Position numbers and translations under genes: made by a program
Assembly: GCF_040954645.1 (NCBI RefSeq)
Contig: NC_092807.1
Span: 1,550,001-1,614,000, forward strand
Direction of reading: 5' to 3'
Length of the DNA stretch: 64,000 bases
From: Diabrotica undecimpunctata
Lineage: Eukaryota; Arthropoda; Insecta; Coleoptera; Chrysomelidae
Shown: positions 10,320 to 20,694 of the stretch, piece after piece
How the letters are laid out: every line of letters starts with the position of its first letter
How positions within the stretch are numbered: position 1 is the first letter of the stretch
The notes under the pieces: model-generated
The model's input: only the letters and a program-made list of their open reading frames with translations
Database searches by the model: none
What the model was told of the DNA's origin: nothing

Positions 10320-10875
10320 CATTTATGTTTTTTTTAATTAAAAACATATAAAAGTAGAATTAGGTGTTCATTGAGAGTAAACTAAATGTTAGACCAAATA
10401 CTTACCATGTTGCGATAGGTTTTTTCCTTATGATTTACTATGGAATTACTAACGGAGGAATTTTACTGTCATCATGGCATGTGGTTGTCTTTTTAAAGAC
10501 GAATTATATGCTATGATTTTTTCTGACGGATATTCTTAAGTTAATTTCATGTAATCGAATGAACTATCTTACACTAAATCGTCCCAGGAACGAAACTCAG
10601 CAATATTGGCAATATCATTTTAAAGTCGTCTACATTAAAATGTATAACATATGTCTGAGTTGTCAATATGAATGAGTCAGATAAAATTAAAATTATTAAG
10701 AATTTTTCACCAAGGAACAAAAAACAAAATGTGTTTAATTTTTTAATGTTTCTATTTTGAGAAAGATTTCCAAAGTGGAAATTGAAACGTCAATAAACTT
10801 ATTTTAACCTTTAATTGTGGCTTATTCCCAATAATAATTATTTTAAAATGCAACATGAAGATAGCTTCAGAAAAA
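10320..10875 (+). mobile_element. PLE terminal (pLTR-like) block with start of ORF
   Basis: This block is shared, in reverse complement, with 24598-25130. Its right end is also shared with 35494-35609 and 36091-36206. Common words include TACTTACCATGT, ATTTTACTGTCATCATGGCA, AAATTGAAACGTCAATAAAC and ACCTTTAATTGTGGCTTATT. It ends in ATG followed by codons like the MPQENSFRTI start of the PLE ORF at 35583. It is therefore the 5' noncoding/terminal repeat of the PLE plus the first codons. Confidence 0.8.
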
Positions 10876-11370
10876 TGTCCAGAGATACGTCTATTGCTAT
10901 TCATAATCATCATCAATGGCTTGACAATTCGTGGTGGATCTTGGCCTACTCACAAAGAAGTCGCCACTCCTGTCAATTCCTGACAACTTTCCTCCATCTT
11001 CTGACCCTTAGAATCTGTAGATCTTCTTCCACATCATCAATCCATCTCCTTCGTGGTCGTCCTTTACTTCTTGTGCCATCTGGTTTTGAAAATGTTAATC
11101 TCTTCGTGTATTCGTGATCTGGCATTTCACAATATCTGGATCGGTGTATAACTGATATAGTTCAAAGTTGTATCTTCGACGCCATAGCCCATTTTATTTA
11201 CGGCTATAAAATTGTTTCTAAGAATTTTTCTCTCAAAAATACTAAGAAGTCTTTCATCATTTTGGGATAAGGTCCAGGTTTCAGCCCCATATATCAAAAC
11301 CGGTCTTAATAAGGTCTTATATATTGAGCTTTACTGCACATTTTATATTTTTATTTTTTAAATGTTTCTG

Positions 11371-12507
11371 AGATGCAGAGATGCAGGGATGTGAATTGTG
11401 ATATATACGTATGCTTTATAGATTACCAGAAGGCATTTGACAGAGTAAAACATGACAAATTAATGACTCTAATGCAAGAAATTGGAATTGACAACAAAGA
11501 TCTTAGAATTATCAGAAACATTTACTACAATCAAACGGCCAAAATCAAAATAGAAGACCAGTTAACTGATAAAATTGCAATAGAACGTGGAGTACGACAG
11601 GGCTGTATTTTGTCTCCATTGTTGTTCAATATTTATTCTGAATGGGTATTTAAGGAAGCTTTAGACGGTTGTGCGAAAGGAATACTAATAAACGGTGAAT
11701 GGTTGAATAACATTAGATATGCAGATGACACTATAGTTTTTGCCGATAATCTGAATGACTTACAGATATTAACAAATCGCATAACAGAAGTCAGCAACAG
11801 ATACGGACTAGCTCTTAACATAAAGAAAACCAAATTTATGACAATTAGTAAAAAACCAATACTAAACGCTCAACTTACAATCAACCAACAGAATATCGAA
11901 AGAGTCGAGCAATATACATATCTAGGCACCAATTTAAATAGCCAATGGGACCACTCAACAGAAATTAAACAGCGAATAATAAAAGCAAAAGCAGCATTCG
12001 TTAGAATGAGAACTATTTTCAACAGTCGAGACATATCATTAAAAACAAAATGCCGTCTATTGAACTGCTACATATTCACAGTTCTGCTCTACGGAATGGA
12101 AGCATGGACACTGACTGTTGCATCTATGAATCGGCTCGAAGCTTTCGAAATGTGGTGTTATAGGCGCATCTTACGTATATCCTGGGTTGACAGAGTTACT
12201 AATGTGGAGGTCCTGCGTAGAATGGGGAAAGAATGTGAAATTCTCATGACCGTCAAAACTAAAAAGTTGGAATATCTAGGTCATGTAATGAGAAATCAAG
12301 AACGTTACGGCCTTCTCCAGCTGATTCTCCAAGGGAAAGTAAATGGTAAGAGAGGACCGGGAAGAAGACGCATTTCCTGGCTTCAAAATTTGCGAAAGTG
12401 GTATAACACGACTACCACTGAACTGTTCCGCGCTGCAATAAGCAAAGTGAAGATAGCCGTGATGATCGCCAACGTCCGGAACGGATAGGCACTTTAAGAA
12501 GAAGAAG
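11371..12507 (+). mobile_element. Nested RTE copy A with target duplication and GAA tail
   Basis: Flanked by the 11-bp direct repeat AAATGTTTCTG (11360-11370 and 12508-12518). It ends TTTAAGAAGAAGAAG, the 3' tail of this subfamily. It is 5'-truncated inside the RT domain. The insertion splits the minus-strand RTE at 10880-14930. The exact repeat and open reading frame imply a fairly young insertion. Confidence 0.92.
11373..12488 (+). CDS. RTE reverse transcriptase, 5'-truncated but open
   Basis: The 371-codon frame is uninterrupted to a TAG stop at 12486-12488. Visible RT motifs are VCFIDYQKAFDRVKHDKL (palm motif A, residues about 13-30), GVRQGCILSPLLFN (motif B, about 78-91), IRYADDTIVF (catalytic YADD, about 114-123), KTKFMTISK (motif D region) and TYLGTNL. 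The C-terminal region carries LLYGMEAWTL, FEMWCYRRILRISW, LEYLGHVMR and GPGRRRISWLQNLRKW. The apparent ATG is incidental: the protein simply begins where the insertion was truncated. The endonuclease and linker are missing, so it cannot retrotranspose on its own. The sequence resembles endonuclease-reverse transcriptases of insect RTE elements. Confidence 0.9.
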   Translation: MQRCRDVNCDIYVCFIDYQKAFDRVKHDKLMTLMQEIGIDNKDLRIIRNIYYNQTAKIKIEDQLTDKIAIERGVRQGCILSPLLFNIYSEWVFKEALDGCAKGILINGEWLNNIRYADDTIVFADNLNDLQILTNRITEVSNRYGLALNIKKTKFMTISKKPILNAQLTINQQNIERVEQYTYLGTNLNSQWDHSTEIKQRIIKAKAAFVRMRTIFNSRDISLKTKCRLLNCYIFTVLLYGMEAWTLTVASMNRLEAFEMWCYRRILRISWVDRVTNVEVLRRMGKECEILMTVKTKKLEYLGHVMRNQERYGLLQLILQGKVNGKRGPGRRRISWLQNLRKWYNTTTTELFRAAISKVKIAVMIANVRNG

Positions 12508-13016
12508 AAATGTTTCTGGAGACCGTGAACAATTCTGTTTGCTATTGCTATGCGCCTTTTTAGGTCTTCGCTTGTCGTATTTATTGTGTTTATAGCGATC
12601 CAAGATATGTGAATTCTTGGACTTGTTCAAAGGTATGGTTGTTAATTTGAATTCTCTGTTGAATATTTCGGGATTTTTTAGAAACCAACATATATTTGGT
12701 TTTTCCACGTTTACCACAAGTCCTAATTCACTTGCCGCGTTCGCAAGCCTTGTAAAACACTGCACCATGTCTCTCATACTTCTGCACACTATAACTATAT
12801 CGTCAGTGAATGCGAGAATTTGCGTCGATCTATTAAAAATAGTTCCATTCATTTCTAATATTTAATTGTCTGATTGCCTTTTCCAAGGCAATATTAAAGA
12901 GGAGACACATCAGCGCGTCCCCCTGTCTTAGACCATTATTAATGTCAAAGAACGTAGAGATTTCTTCTTCAATTCTAACGCATGAACTTACATTTTGCAT
13001 TGTTAATTGGGTAATC

Positions 13017-14612
13017 CATCATCATATAATCCATCCGTTCCATGACGAGAGAGAAAATGAACAAGATATAGGTGAAGAAAAACAATACCTACAAATTTTA
13101 CCCTCAGAAGTAAAGAATGCCCTACAGAATACAAAACAAGGAAAAGCACCGGGTCCTGATCAAATTCCAGTTGAACTGTTAAAAGCCTTAGATGACGGTA
13201 ATATAAAGAGACTCACCCGAATTCTCAACCACATATATGTAGAGGGCAACATCCCGGAAGAATGGCTTAAATCGATATTTTTACCTCTACCAAAAAACAA
13301 CAATCCCAAATCATGTAATGACTATAGATTGATAAGCCTAATGTGCCACCCGTTAAAGATTCTCTTGAAAATTGTTCAAAACCGAATTTATAAGAAATGT
13401 GAGGAGCAGATAGATGAAACTCAGTTTGGCTTCAGAGGAGGCATGGGTACAAGAGAGGCATTATTTGCGTTGACGGTACTCTTGCAGAAATGTCGGGAAT
13501 ATAACAAGAGTGCATATGTATGCTTCATAGACTTTAGGAAGGCCTTTGACCGAGTGCAGCATATGAAGTTAATAGATGAATTAAAAAACATCAATTTAGA
13601 CAAAAAAGAGATTGAGTTTATTAAGGCTATATACTGGAACCAGAAAGCAGTAGTAAAGGTGAACGATATAGAAACAAAGAATATACCGATTGCGAGAGGG
13701 GTTAGGCAAGGATGCGTCTTGTCTCCGATGCTTTTCAACGTGTACTCACAGGTCATATTCAGAAAAGCCTTATGGGAAAGAAAAGAGGGAATAAGAATTG
13801 GTGGAGAAATCATAAACACCATGAGATTTGCAGATGACACGGTAATTATGGCTGAAAGAATAGAAGAACTACAAACTTTACTAGATGCAATAAATAGTGA
13901 ATGCATTCAAATGGGACTGGACATCAACACAGATAAGACCAAATTTATGATAGTATCAAGGAGTCCAATAAATAATGAACAACTAACTCTTGGTGGACAG
14001 CAAATAGAGAGAGTGACAAAATATAAATATCTGGGAGCTTACATCAACACAGAATTAGATCCAGACCAAGAGATCCGGGTACGAATAGAAATGGCAAGGG
14101 CAGCGTTCTTAAAATTCAAAGAATTGTTCTGTGACAAAAATCTGAATACTGCGCTGAGACTGAGGTTTGTTGAATGTTACGTTTGGTCGCAACTATTGTA
14201 CGGGGTAGAAACATGGACACTAAAAGCGCAAATAGTTAAAAAGATTGAAGCCTTTGAACTTTGGATATACCGGAGAATGTTGAGAATTCCATGGACTGCC
14301 AGGGTCACCAATGAGGAAGTGCTGAGAAGGATGGGTCGAGACAAAAAATTGTTGAGAACAATAAAAGTACGCAAGACTGCATACCTTGGACACATACTAA
14401 GAAATAATAAATATAGTCTTCTGCAGGTCATCATGCAGGGTAAAGTCGATGGCAAAAAGGGAATAGGTAGAAAGAGGAAGTCATGGCTGCGAAATATTCG
14501 AGACTGGACAAACATGACTGTAGACGAATTATTCCACGTTGCAAAAGACAGAGAAGCTTTTAAAAATGTGGTCGCCAACCTCCGTTATTGGGGACGGCAT
14601 AGGAAGAAGAAA
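13017..14612 (+). mobile_element. Nested RTE copy C with imperfect target duplication
   Basis: Flanked by AATTGGGTAATC (13005-13016) and AATTGAGTCATC (14613-14624), a 12-bp target duplication with two differences. Its 3' end is AGGAAGAAGAA. It interrupts the same minus-strand RTE as copy A, whose reading continues from MTQ on one side to LTMQNV on the other. Truncation lies in the linker before the RT fingers. Confidence 0.9.
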
Positions 14613-14618
14613 AATTGA
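13017..14618 (+). CDS. RTE reverse transcriptase, long open frame
   Basis: This is the longest intact frame in the window. It begins inside the element (the upstream ATG at 12942 lies in the older host RTE, so it is not the true start) and runs more than 530 codons. Motifs in order: KAPGPDQIPVELLKAL, NDYRLISLMCHPLKIL, ETQFGFRGGMGTREALF, VCFIDFRKAFDRVQH (motif A), GVRQGCVLSPMLFN (motif B), MRFADDTVIM (catalytic box FADD in place of YADD), YKYLGAYI, LLYGVETWTL, YRRMLRIPW, AYLGHILR and GIGRKRKSWLRNIRDW. It lacks the TAG stop seen in related copies and terminates at a TGA inside the flanking target duplication. No endonuclease remains. Confidence 0.92.
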   Translation, partial: HHHIIHPFHDERENEQDIGEEKQYLQILPSEVKNALQNTKQGKAPGPDQIPVELLKALDDGNIKRLTRILNHIYVEGNIPEEWLKSIFLPLPKNNNPKSCNDYRLISLMCHPLKILLKIVQNRIYKKCEEQIDETQFGFRGGMGTREALFALTVLLQKCREYNKSAYVCFIDFRKAFDRVQHMKLIDELKNINLDKKEIEFIKAIYWNQKAVVKVNDIETKNIPIARGVRQGCVLSPMLFNVYSQVIFRKALWERKEGIRIGGEIINTMRFADDTVIMAERIEELQTLLDAINSECIQMGLDINTDKTKFMIVSRSPINNEQLTLGGQQIERVTKYKYLGAYINTELDPDQEIRVRIEMARAAFLKFKELFCDKNLNTALRLRFVECYVWSQLLYGVETWTLKAQIVKKIEAFELWIYRRMLRIPWTARVTNEEVLRRMGRDKKLLRTIKVRKTAYLGHILRNNKYSLLQVIMQGKVDGKKGIGRKRKSWLRNIRDWTNMTVDELFHVAKDREAFKNVVANLRYWGRHRKKKN

Positions 14619-14930
14619 GTCATCTTAACTAATTTAGGTGGGATCCCAAAGTCTATCATTTCATTATATAATGCAGTTCTTTTCACACTATCATACGCTG
14701 CTTTGAAGTCGACGAAGAGATGTTGTGTATCTATGTTATATTCTAGTGACTTTTCTAGAATCTGTCTATGTGCTTGAATTTTATGTGTAGTTGAATTTCC
14801 AGCAGTAAATCCGTATTGACATTGACCAACAATATCCTTTGTAAAATGTTTAAGTCTTTCAAACAATACATTGCTGAAGATTTTATACGCAGATGCTAAC
14901 AGAGTACTTCTATTGCTATTATCGGGTTCA

Positions 14931-16003
14931 AACGGGAATGTTATTAAGAAAAATATTATATTTTTTAAATAAACATAAAAAATGTACCAATTGAAAGATC
15001 TTCTATTACTACCCCTATACAATAAAACTAGTAAAAACACAGATACTAAGTCGATTACAACATACATAAAGAATGACATATAATCAACATACACGTATAG
15101 AAAATAAGATGATCACCTTCTCGATTTGTCTTTATAATAACAGTCTTAAATTATACAAAATGTGCATTTAGCTGCGTGTAATTCATCCCTTATACGTCGA
15201 ATAAAAACATATAAACAACGTATTATGTTACACTTCCAGTAAAACAGGAAGTGGTTAGTAATTAAATCCAAAAAACAATTGTTTTGTCCACCTTCCTTCT
15301 CCTTATTTTTATTTAATGATCTAATTACACGCAACTTATATTGTTGAATGTTTTAAACAATACCATAACACGGCAAAACAGTAGCAAACGATACGGGCAC
15401 ATACCTCTAATGTCTGTAATTACTTTAGTTAAATTATAAGAGAAATGCGGGAAAAATATCCAGTAAACTATAGGTGTGAAAACAATATTCTTTTGGCTGT
15501 TAAGCCATGTGTCTTTTCGTCTTCCAAGGCTAAAAAGGTGTATAATTTGAATCATAAAACGAGTAATACACACCAAACGAAATCTACCACAACCATGAGG
15601 GTACCAGGACAATTGTCACAATAATATTCAGTTTACAGTGTCATTATTGCATTATACACACAGTGTTTAGAGTTTAAACGATTCAATCAGGGGGTAATTA
15701 TGTAGTTTTTGTTTCACGTTATTGCCTAATTGTTTCTTGAGTTAAAAAGTCACTTAATCATTGCCCAGATACAAAGTAACGACAATGTTGTATGCAGTGG
15801 TAAGCTTAACATTCAATGCATTGTCTCGTTTTATACAAGAGCGATTTTCAGAGTAATTACTATTTTATTATCTATTCCTGACAAAATAATACAAATATCT
15901 TATAAACGTGGCAAACGGTACAACTTTTCAAAGTTTCTTAGAAACGGTTAGAATGCCAATATGCTGATCGTAGATATTTTGAACTTTTTATGATATAGGT
16001 ACA
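14931..16003. other. No gene recognised
   Basis: AT-rich. Short open frames on the minus strand (15146-15334, 15325-15612) have no recognised motifs. A small imperfect palindrome around ACTTCC-AGTAAAACA-GGAAGT lies near 15235. Confidence 0.5.
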
Positions 16004-16005
16004 TA

Positions 16006-16313
16006 CAGTGTGTAAAAACCAAATGGAATAAATTCAATATTTAGGTTACTGTATATATTTATAAAAAATCCCTAAACACGTCAAATTTAAATTATAACTT
16101 GACATTCTTTAACGTGACAATGCAACCCCTACCTTCAACCCCCTTAGAATGACAGGTACAATCCCCAATTTTTAAAATAGGAAGTATAGGCTTGTGATAT
16201 ATCGTTTGAAAGGTCTTTTCATTCTCCATTCAAAAATGTTGTCGCTTTCAAGTTTATTAAGATTAATTAAGATAAAATAAATTAAAATCATATGGTTACC
16301 GAAATTCGCTAAA
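16006..16313. repeat. Left terminal inverted repeat of DD41D element
   Basis: Matches the reverse complement of 17683-17990 with few differences, for example CATATGGTTACCGAAATTCG against CATGTGGTTACCGAAATTCG at the inner end. The match stops at AAA|GTAC (16313). Confidence 0.93.
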
Positions 16314-16373
16314 GTACAATAAAAAACTAAAATGTAATGCAAAACGTAATAAAATGTAGAACACGAAAAAGAA

Positions 16374-17482
16374 CTATGAATTTAAATGAAGTAGATGTTC
16401 AAAATGTTCACCGCGAACGTCTTGGCAACATCCTAATCTCAAATAAAACTGTCTTCTAACATTATGTAACATAACAGGCGTGATCGACCTAATCGCAAGC
16501 GTTATTCGTTCTTTTAAGTCATTTAAATCAGAAGGTTTAGTTTTGTACACATGGCTCTTCACATATCTTCATAAAAAGAAATCTAATAATGTAAGATCAG
16601 GTGATCGCACTGGCCATTCAATCGATCCTCGCCTCCCTATCCACCGATTGGGAAATATTGTATCGAGGTACTGCCGGACATTAAGTTGGTAATGTGGTGG
16701 TGCTTCATCCTGCTGAAACCATATCGTATTCGCTGGAACTTGAGGGTTTCCTGGATCAGGATATAAATTTGCCAACGTTGGAATGACATCATTTTGAAGT
16801 AGTGCCAAATAATTGTTGCCATTCAAGTTGCCCTCAATGAAAAAGGGACCAATGATATTGTTTCCTACAATCCCTGCCCAAACATTAACCTTTTGAGGGT
16901 ATTGAGTGTGTTCTTCTCTCATCCAGTGGGGGTTTTCCGTGGCCCAGTAGCGGCAATTTTGCCCATTAGCACGACCCATTTGCCCATTTAAGTGAAAAAG
17001 TACACTCATCAGAAAACATAAGGTCTTCTAATTGGATAATATTGTTATCCAACATGTCCATCATTTGCTCACAAAAAAAAGTTCTCTTATCAAAATCGTC
17101 TTCCATGAGCTACTGAGTAGGTATCATCTTATAGGGATGCAATTTATTTTCTTTTAATATGTATACTATCGATGTATGGCTAGCATTGAATGTAGTGGAT
17201 GCCTGTCTACTCGATGTATGTGGATTTTCCTGAAACTCAAGCAACACATCTAATTTGAGTTCATCACTCAGTGCATTGGCAGCTGCTTTTTTTTATCTGC
17301 CTTACATGACCAAACTCGCGAAACTGCTTCTCTATTTTACTTATTGTTCCTTGGGATATAGGCGGTATATTAGTAAATTTCTCATGAAATAGACGAGTTA
17401 CTTCCTGTTGTGTTCGGGTGTTATCTCCGTAACCAATCATTTGTAAAACTGTTATTTTATGCATTTCCGTTAATCTAACCAC
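16374..17482 (-). pseudogene. DD41D mariner-type transposase, frameshifted
   Basis: Reading minus from ATG at 17482, an N-terminal helix-turn-helix region (MVRLTEMHKITVLQMIGYG, QGTISKIEKQFREFG) runs to 17264 and is lost at a poly-T frameshift. A second frame carries NPHTSSRQASTTFNASHTS, HPYKMIPTQ, NEDDFDKR-like LMEDDFDKRTFF and the first catalytic motif MFSDECTF near 17010. A third frame (17009-16374) has VNVWAGIVGNNIIGPFF, the second catalytic motif WFQQDEAPPH, RRGSIEWPVRSPDLTLLDFF, then TGA where a tryptophan codon is expected, and ends LLHLNS at 16374. Between the second and third catalytic aspartates there are 41 residues, which defines the DD41D group. At least two frameshifts and one nonsense change make it inactive. 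Confidence 0.92.
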
Positions 17483-17682
17483 TTTTCAAAATTGAATTGA
17501 ATGAACTTTTTACTTAAATTAAAATACTGACAACTTAAATAAAACAATTTACTAATGCGTGTTAAAATAACGTTGCCACGAAAATTCTTCAAAGTTTTCT
17601 AATGGTTACTATCTAAAAACCACATTGCTATGGTCACTTTCTCATTATCAAGACCTAAACGGGAAATAAGTTTTGAGTATAT

Positions 17683-17990
17683 TTTAGCGAATTTCGGTAA
17701 CCACATGATTTTAATTTATTTTATCTTAATTAATCTTAATAAACTTGAAAGCGACAACATTTTTGAATGGAGAATGAAAAGACCTTTCAAACGATATATC
17801 ACAAGCCTATACTTCCTATTTTAAAAATTGGGGATTGTACCTGTCATTCTAAGGGGGTTGAAGGTAGGGGTTGCATTTTCACGTTAAAGAATGTCAAGTT
17901 ATAATTTAAATTTGACGTATTTCGGGATTTTTTATAAATATGTATAGTAACCTAAATAATGAATTTATTCCATTTGGCTTTTACACACTG
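17683..17990. repeat. Right terminal inverted repeat of DD41D element
   Basis: Inverted partner of 16006-16313. It ends CACACTG at 17984-17990, followed by the TA duplication. Confidence 0.93.
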
Positions 17991-18062
17991 TATAAGCTGA
18001 CGTAATACTTTTCGTATCTTGATAATTGTTCTCCATTATTACGGGTCCTTAATTTTTGCTCC

Positions 18063-18930
18063 TAAATTTAAACAATCTCCTTAAGGTTCTTCGCTACTTC
18101 TCCTTAAATTTCTCCTCAACATAAACATGAAGTTCTTTAACTGTTCGTTGAGGTTGGCTATAGGGATTGCTGCTTCTTGGTTGTGTAGCATAATTTTTCT
18201 TTTTGGTTGCCTTTGAACAACCCCTGTAATTTGCTGTATGGGCTTCGCCATAGTTTGCACATTTTGGGTCAGTGTTTCTGCCCTTTTGGGATTCTTTTCC
18301 CCACTTGACACATCTTAAGCCTCAGTGGCAGGCGTTTGATCCGTGGAAGAATCCCTGACAGTTGTAGCACTGCATTACTTACTTATTATTTTTTATTTCA
18401 TCTTCTAAATAATAATACATCTTGATGTAGACTAGAAAAAGTGGTAGCTGCTTTTTATCCTCTTTTTTAATATCATGTTTGATACCTTGATGGTATCATT
18501 GCCTTTTTCGTTCAGTTCTTTTTGGATGAATTTTATCTGTCGTTTACAACAGTCCTCCTATCACCACTCGTTTGGTTTTTCAACATCAATTGGATAGGCA
18601 ATTCACTCTATTTTATTGTTTTCGTTATATTCCTCCAACACTTTAATCATGTTTAGTTAGCCGTCTCTATCATTTGTTTGGAGGACGATCGATCTGCCAG
18701 ATCTGCCAAATTTGTTTGTCGAGCCTATTCCTTTCTTTGCTGCTTTTTGGAAAATATCTTGGCTTTTTCCTACCCTCCTGAGAATGATCGCCGCTGGTTT
18801 GATCGCAGCATTCTTCGGTTGTTCTTCTTCTGTTGTTTTTTTTTCAGCGTTTTCTTTCTGTGCCGTTAATTTGGGCGCAATTTTCTTCATTTTTTCTTAT
18901 ACTGTGTCAGTTTTCATTTCCACCACAGTG
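18063..18930 (-). pseudogene. Jockey-type LINE ORF1 (gag-like) remnant with zinc-knuckle region
   Basis: The minus strand begins with a lysine/alanine-rich leader (KKIAPKLTAQKENAEKKTTE) and passes through degraded RNA-binding sequence. It ends in a CCHC region: QCYNCQGFFHGSNACH, then RCVK and CANYGEAHTANYRGC. This is the PRE_C2HC/zinc-knuckle arrangement of Jockey-family ORF1 proteins, which coat the element RNA. Several stops and frameshifts are present, and one knuckle cysteine appears replaced (CANY for CANC). No matching RT follows on its 3' side, so it is an isolated ORF1 fragment. Confidence 0.75.
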
Positions 18931-20000
18931 TTGTGATTGTTTTCTTTCTCTTGTTGTTTTCTTAGCATGTCTTTGACTACGCATGTTTCTTTATGATATT
19001 TTGACAAAATCACTCAACTGACATCTCGTGATTTAACTGTCAAAATTTAATTCGTGAAAATTGTCACTTTCATACCAGTCAAAAATATTGCCGGAAAATT
19101 TTTTTTTCTTATTGAATAAAACTGTTGGTCAAATATTTCTGATTAAAATCGCTATTCCCAATCAAGCAATTATCGCGTTTTAGATATTACTGTATTTAAT
19201 CCAACCTAGAGCTAGAAGTAATACTAATAAGAAGTAACAACAATTTTACTGTAAATTAACGAGAATTTTAATCTTAACGGTACCGTCTATTTAATCATCC
19301 GAGACTCAAGAAAAGCAAGAAGTCAAAAGGACCCAGAGAGCCAACTATGGTGGCAGCTGGTACGGACAAAAGGTGTCTCAGTAATTATACACGGCCCTTT
19401 GGACCTCACACTTTGCTCACGCCCTGGACGTCCCTTCCATACCAGGGCGTTATTTATATCTGAAAACAAGCGACCACGAGGTAATGCGATGGTATTATTT
19501 AAGATTGGAACTACACTGCTTCGCCAGTGGCGTGGAAATGACGATTGCGTCTAACACCCACATGTTTCAAGAGTCTTTTGTCTTTGGATTTTTTATATAA
19601 CTATGCGAGTATATCTGTAAAAATGCAAATTTGGAAAAATTAAACGAAAAACTTGCTATGAAAGACAATGCATAACAAATGAGTACTATTTCTAAGCATA
19701 TTTTTTAGCTGAATAAATTTATATTTTTCTTCTTTAATTTTTTTCATTTAGATGGGATAACGTGTAAATGTGGTCGATGCAAGATCGTCTATATTCGTCT
19801 GCTATATAATCGTCTTATAACTCGAAATCCTGCTTGGTTTTCCAGTTCGAGGTGTTCATGACTTTTAATAGATGACATATAATCTACTGAGATTGTTTGT
19901 AACTGAGATCCAGTGGTAGTTATTGCAGTCTGTATTATCACATTTTTTTGTGCATCGGTGTTATTTATTCTTCTTTCCAGCTTTCAGATATATTATTGCC
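18931..20000. other. No gene recognised
   Basis: Contains a perfect 9-bp hairpin at 19419-19450 (ACGCCCTGG ... CCAGGGCGT). No coding signal was recognised. Confidence 0.5.
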
Positions 20001-20002
20001 GT

Positions 20003-20660
20003 TTAACACATTCACTGCCCGTGCGAAAAATATGTGTCACACTGGGTGCCACGTTATTTTTCTTATACTAAGCATAATAGGAGTGAACTGTGATTTAAAT
20101 AATTCTAACTCAACATTTCGATACAGTTGTATACATAAAAAGTTAAAACGCGCTAGGCGCGTTTTGGATACAGGTTAATTATAATTCATTCTCGGTGCTC
20201 ATAAACGCGCTAGACGTGTTCTTGGCAATATTGTAGGAAAAATGGTATTTATTTATTGTATAAAACACTAAAATATAAATTTACATAAACGCAAAAACAA
20301 ATAAAAGTTCAGAACAAAATAATTTGACCCTAAAATAAACAATAAAATACATTATTTGTTTGCATGGAATATTCTAAAGCATGGTGTGAGACAGAGTCCA
20401 GAGCCATCCGGGCACTGAGAGCAATAGTAAACTGAATCCTTTCGTTTTTTGCCGTCACTCCAGCAAACCGTGCATTTTCTTCTTTTTGCCTTTCCGTTAT
20501 CTCCTTTTGGGCAGTAATCTGGAAGGTGCTGACGTTTTACCTTAGGTATTAGATCTAACGGGGGCTGTGCAGGGAAACGGAGGTTCCGATCACGTCTAGT
20601 CTGAATTCATAGAAACTGTTACGACAGTTGGTGATCAAATACATTAGGGTGATCTCACAT
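20003..20660 (-). mobile_element. piggyBac-like element, C-terminal cysteine-rich domain
   Basis: Minus strand: FRLDVIGTSV, then PDYCPKGDNGKAKRRKCTVC, GKKRKDSVYYCSQCPDGSGL and CLTPCFRIFHANK with a TAA stop at 20352-20354. The spacing of cysteines (CxxC ... CxxC ... C ... CFRIxH) is the C-terminal cysteine-rich domain of piggyBac transposases, which binds the element ends. The DDE core is absent. A TTAA at 20003-20006 followed by CACATTCACTGCC is a candidate element end, and a GC-rich palindrome lies just inside it. The end assignment is inference; the domain call is strong. Confidence 0.75.
20145..20165. repeat. Perfect hairpin, repeated once nearby
   Basis: AAAACGCGC-TAG-GCGCGTTTT, 9-bp arms. 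A decayed copy (AAACGCGCTAGACGTGTT) lies at 20203-20220. Both lie between the piggyBac coding remnant and its candidate end, as subterminal repeats would. Confidence 0.85.
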
Positions 20661-20694
20661 CGTAGCGATATAAAAACCAAAAAAAATAAATGCA

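Larger units (their letters stand above)
10880..14930 (-). mobile_element. RTE (BovB-like) LINE, host copy interrupted by two RTE insertions
   Basis: When the two inserts (11371-12507, 13017-14612) are skipped, one minus-strand RT follows. From 14930 down it reads STLLASAYKIF, YGFTAGNSTTHKIQ and FVDFKAAYDSVKRTALYNEM. At 13016-12519 it reads STFFDINNGLRQGDALMCLL, FTDDIVIV (a changed YADD), and LDRYKHNKYDKRRPKKA in a broken frame. From 11370 it reads GAETWTLSQND, FERKILR, and GRPRRRWIDDVEEDL with the usual terminal block. It is 5'-truncated within the RT. The 3' end near 10880 has a GATGAT-type tail. It is the oldest layer of the nest. Confidence 0.85.
16006..17990 (-). mobile_element. Complete Tc1/mariner-superfamily element with 308-bp TIRs (DD41D type)
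   Basis: Both ends are present. The left end begins CAGTGTGTAAAAACCAAATGG and the right end is the reverse complement of CAGTGTGTAAAAGCCAAATGG, each bordered by TA (16004-16005, 17991-17992), the standard Tc1/mariner target duplication. The inverted repeats extend about 308 bp, far longer than the roughly 30 bp usual for mariner. Between them lies one transposase gene on the minus strand. The total of 1985 bp fits an autonomous-size element that has since decayed. Confidence 0.95.

Noticed and set aside
12412..12852. Minus-strand 146-aa open frame as a separate gene
   Set aside because: It is the interrupted palm region of the minus-strand RTE at 10880-14930 plus antisense of copy A.
13421..13906. 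Minus-strand 161-aa frame
   Set aside because: Antisense of the intact RT frame of copy C; cysteine/serine-rich shadow translation.
14585..15094. Minus-strand 169-aa frame as a gene
   Set aside because: Its second half is RTE fingers/motif A; the first part is unrelated flank read through by chance, and the end is antisense of copy C's tail.
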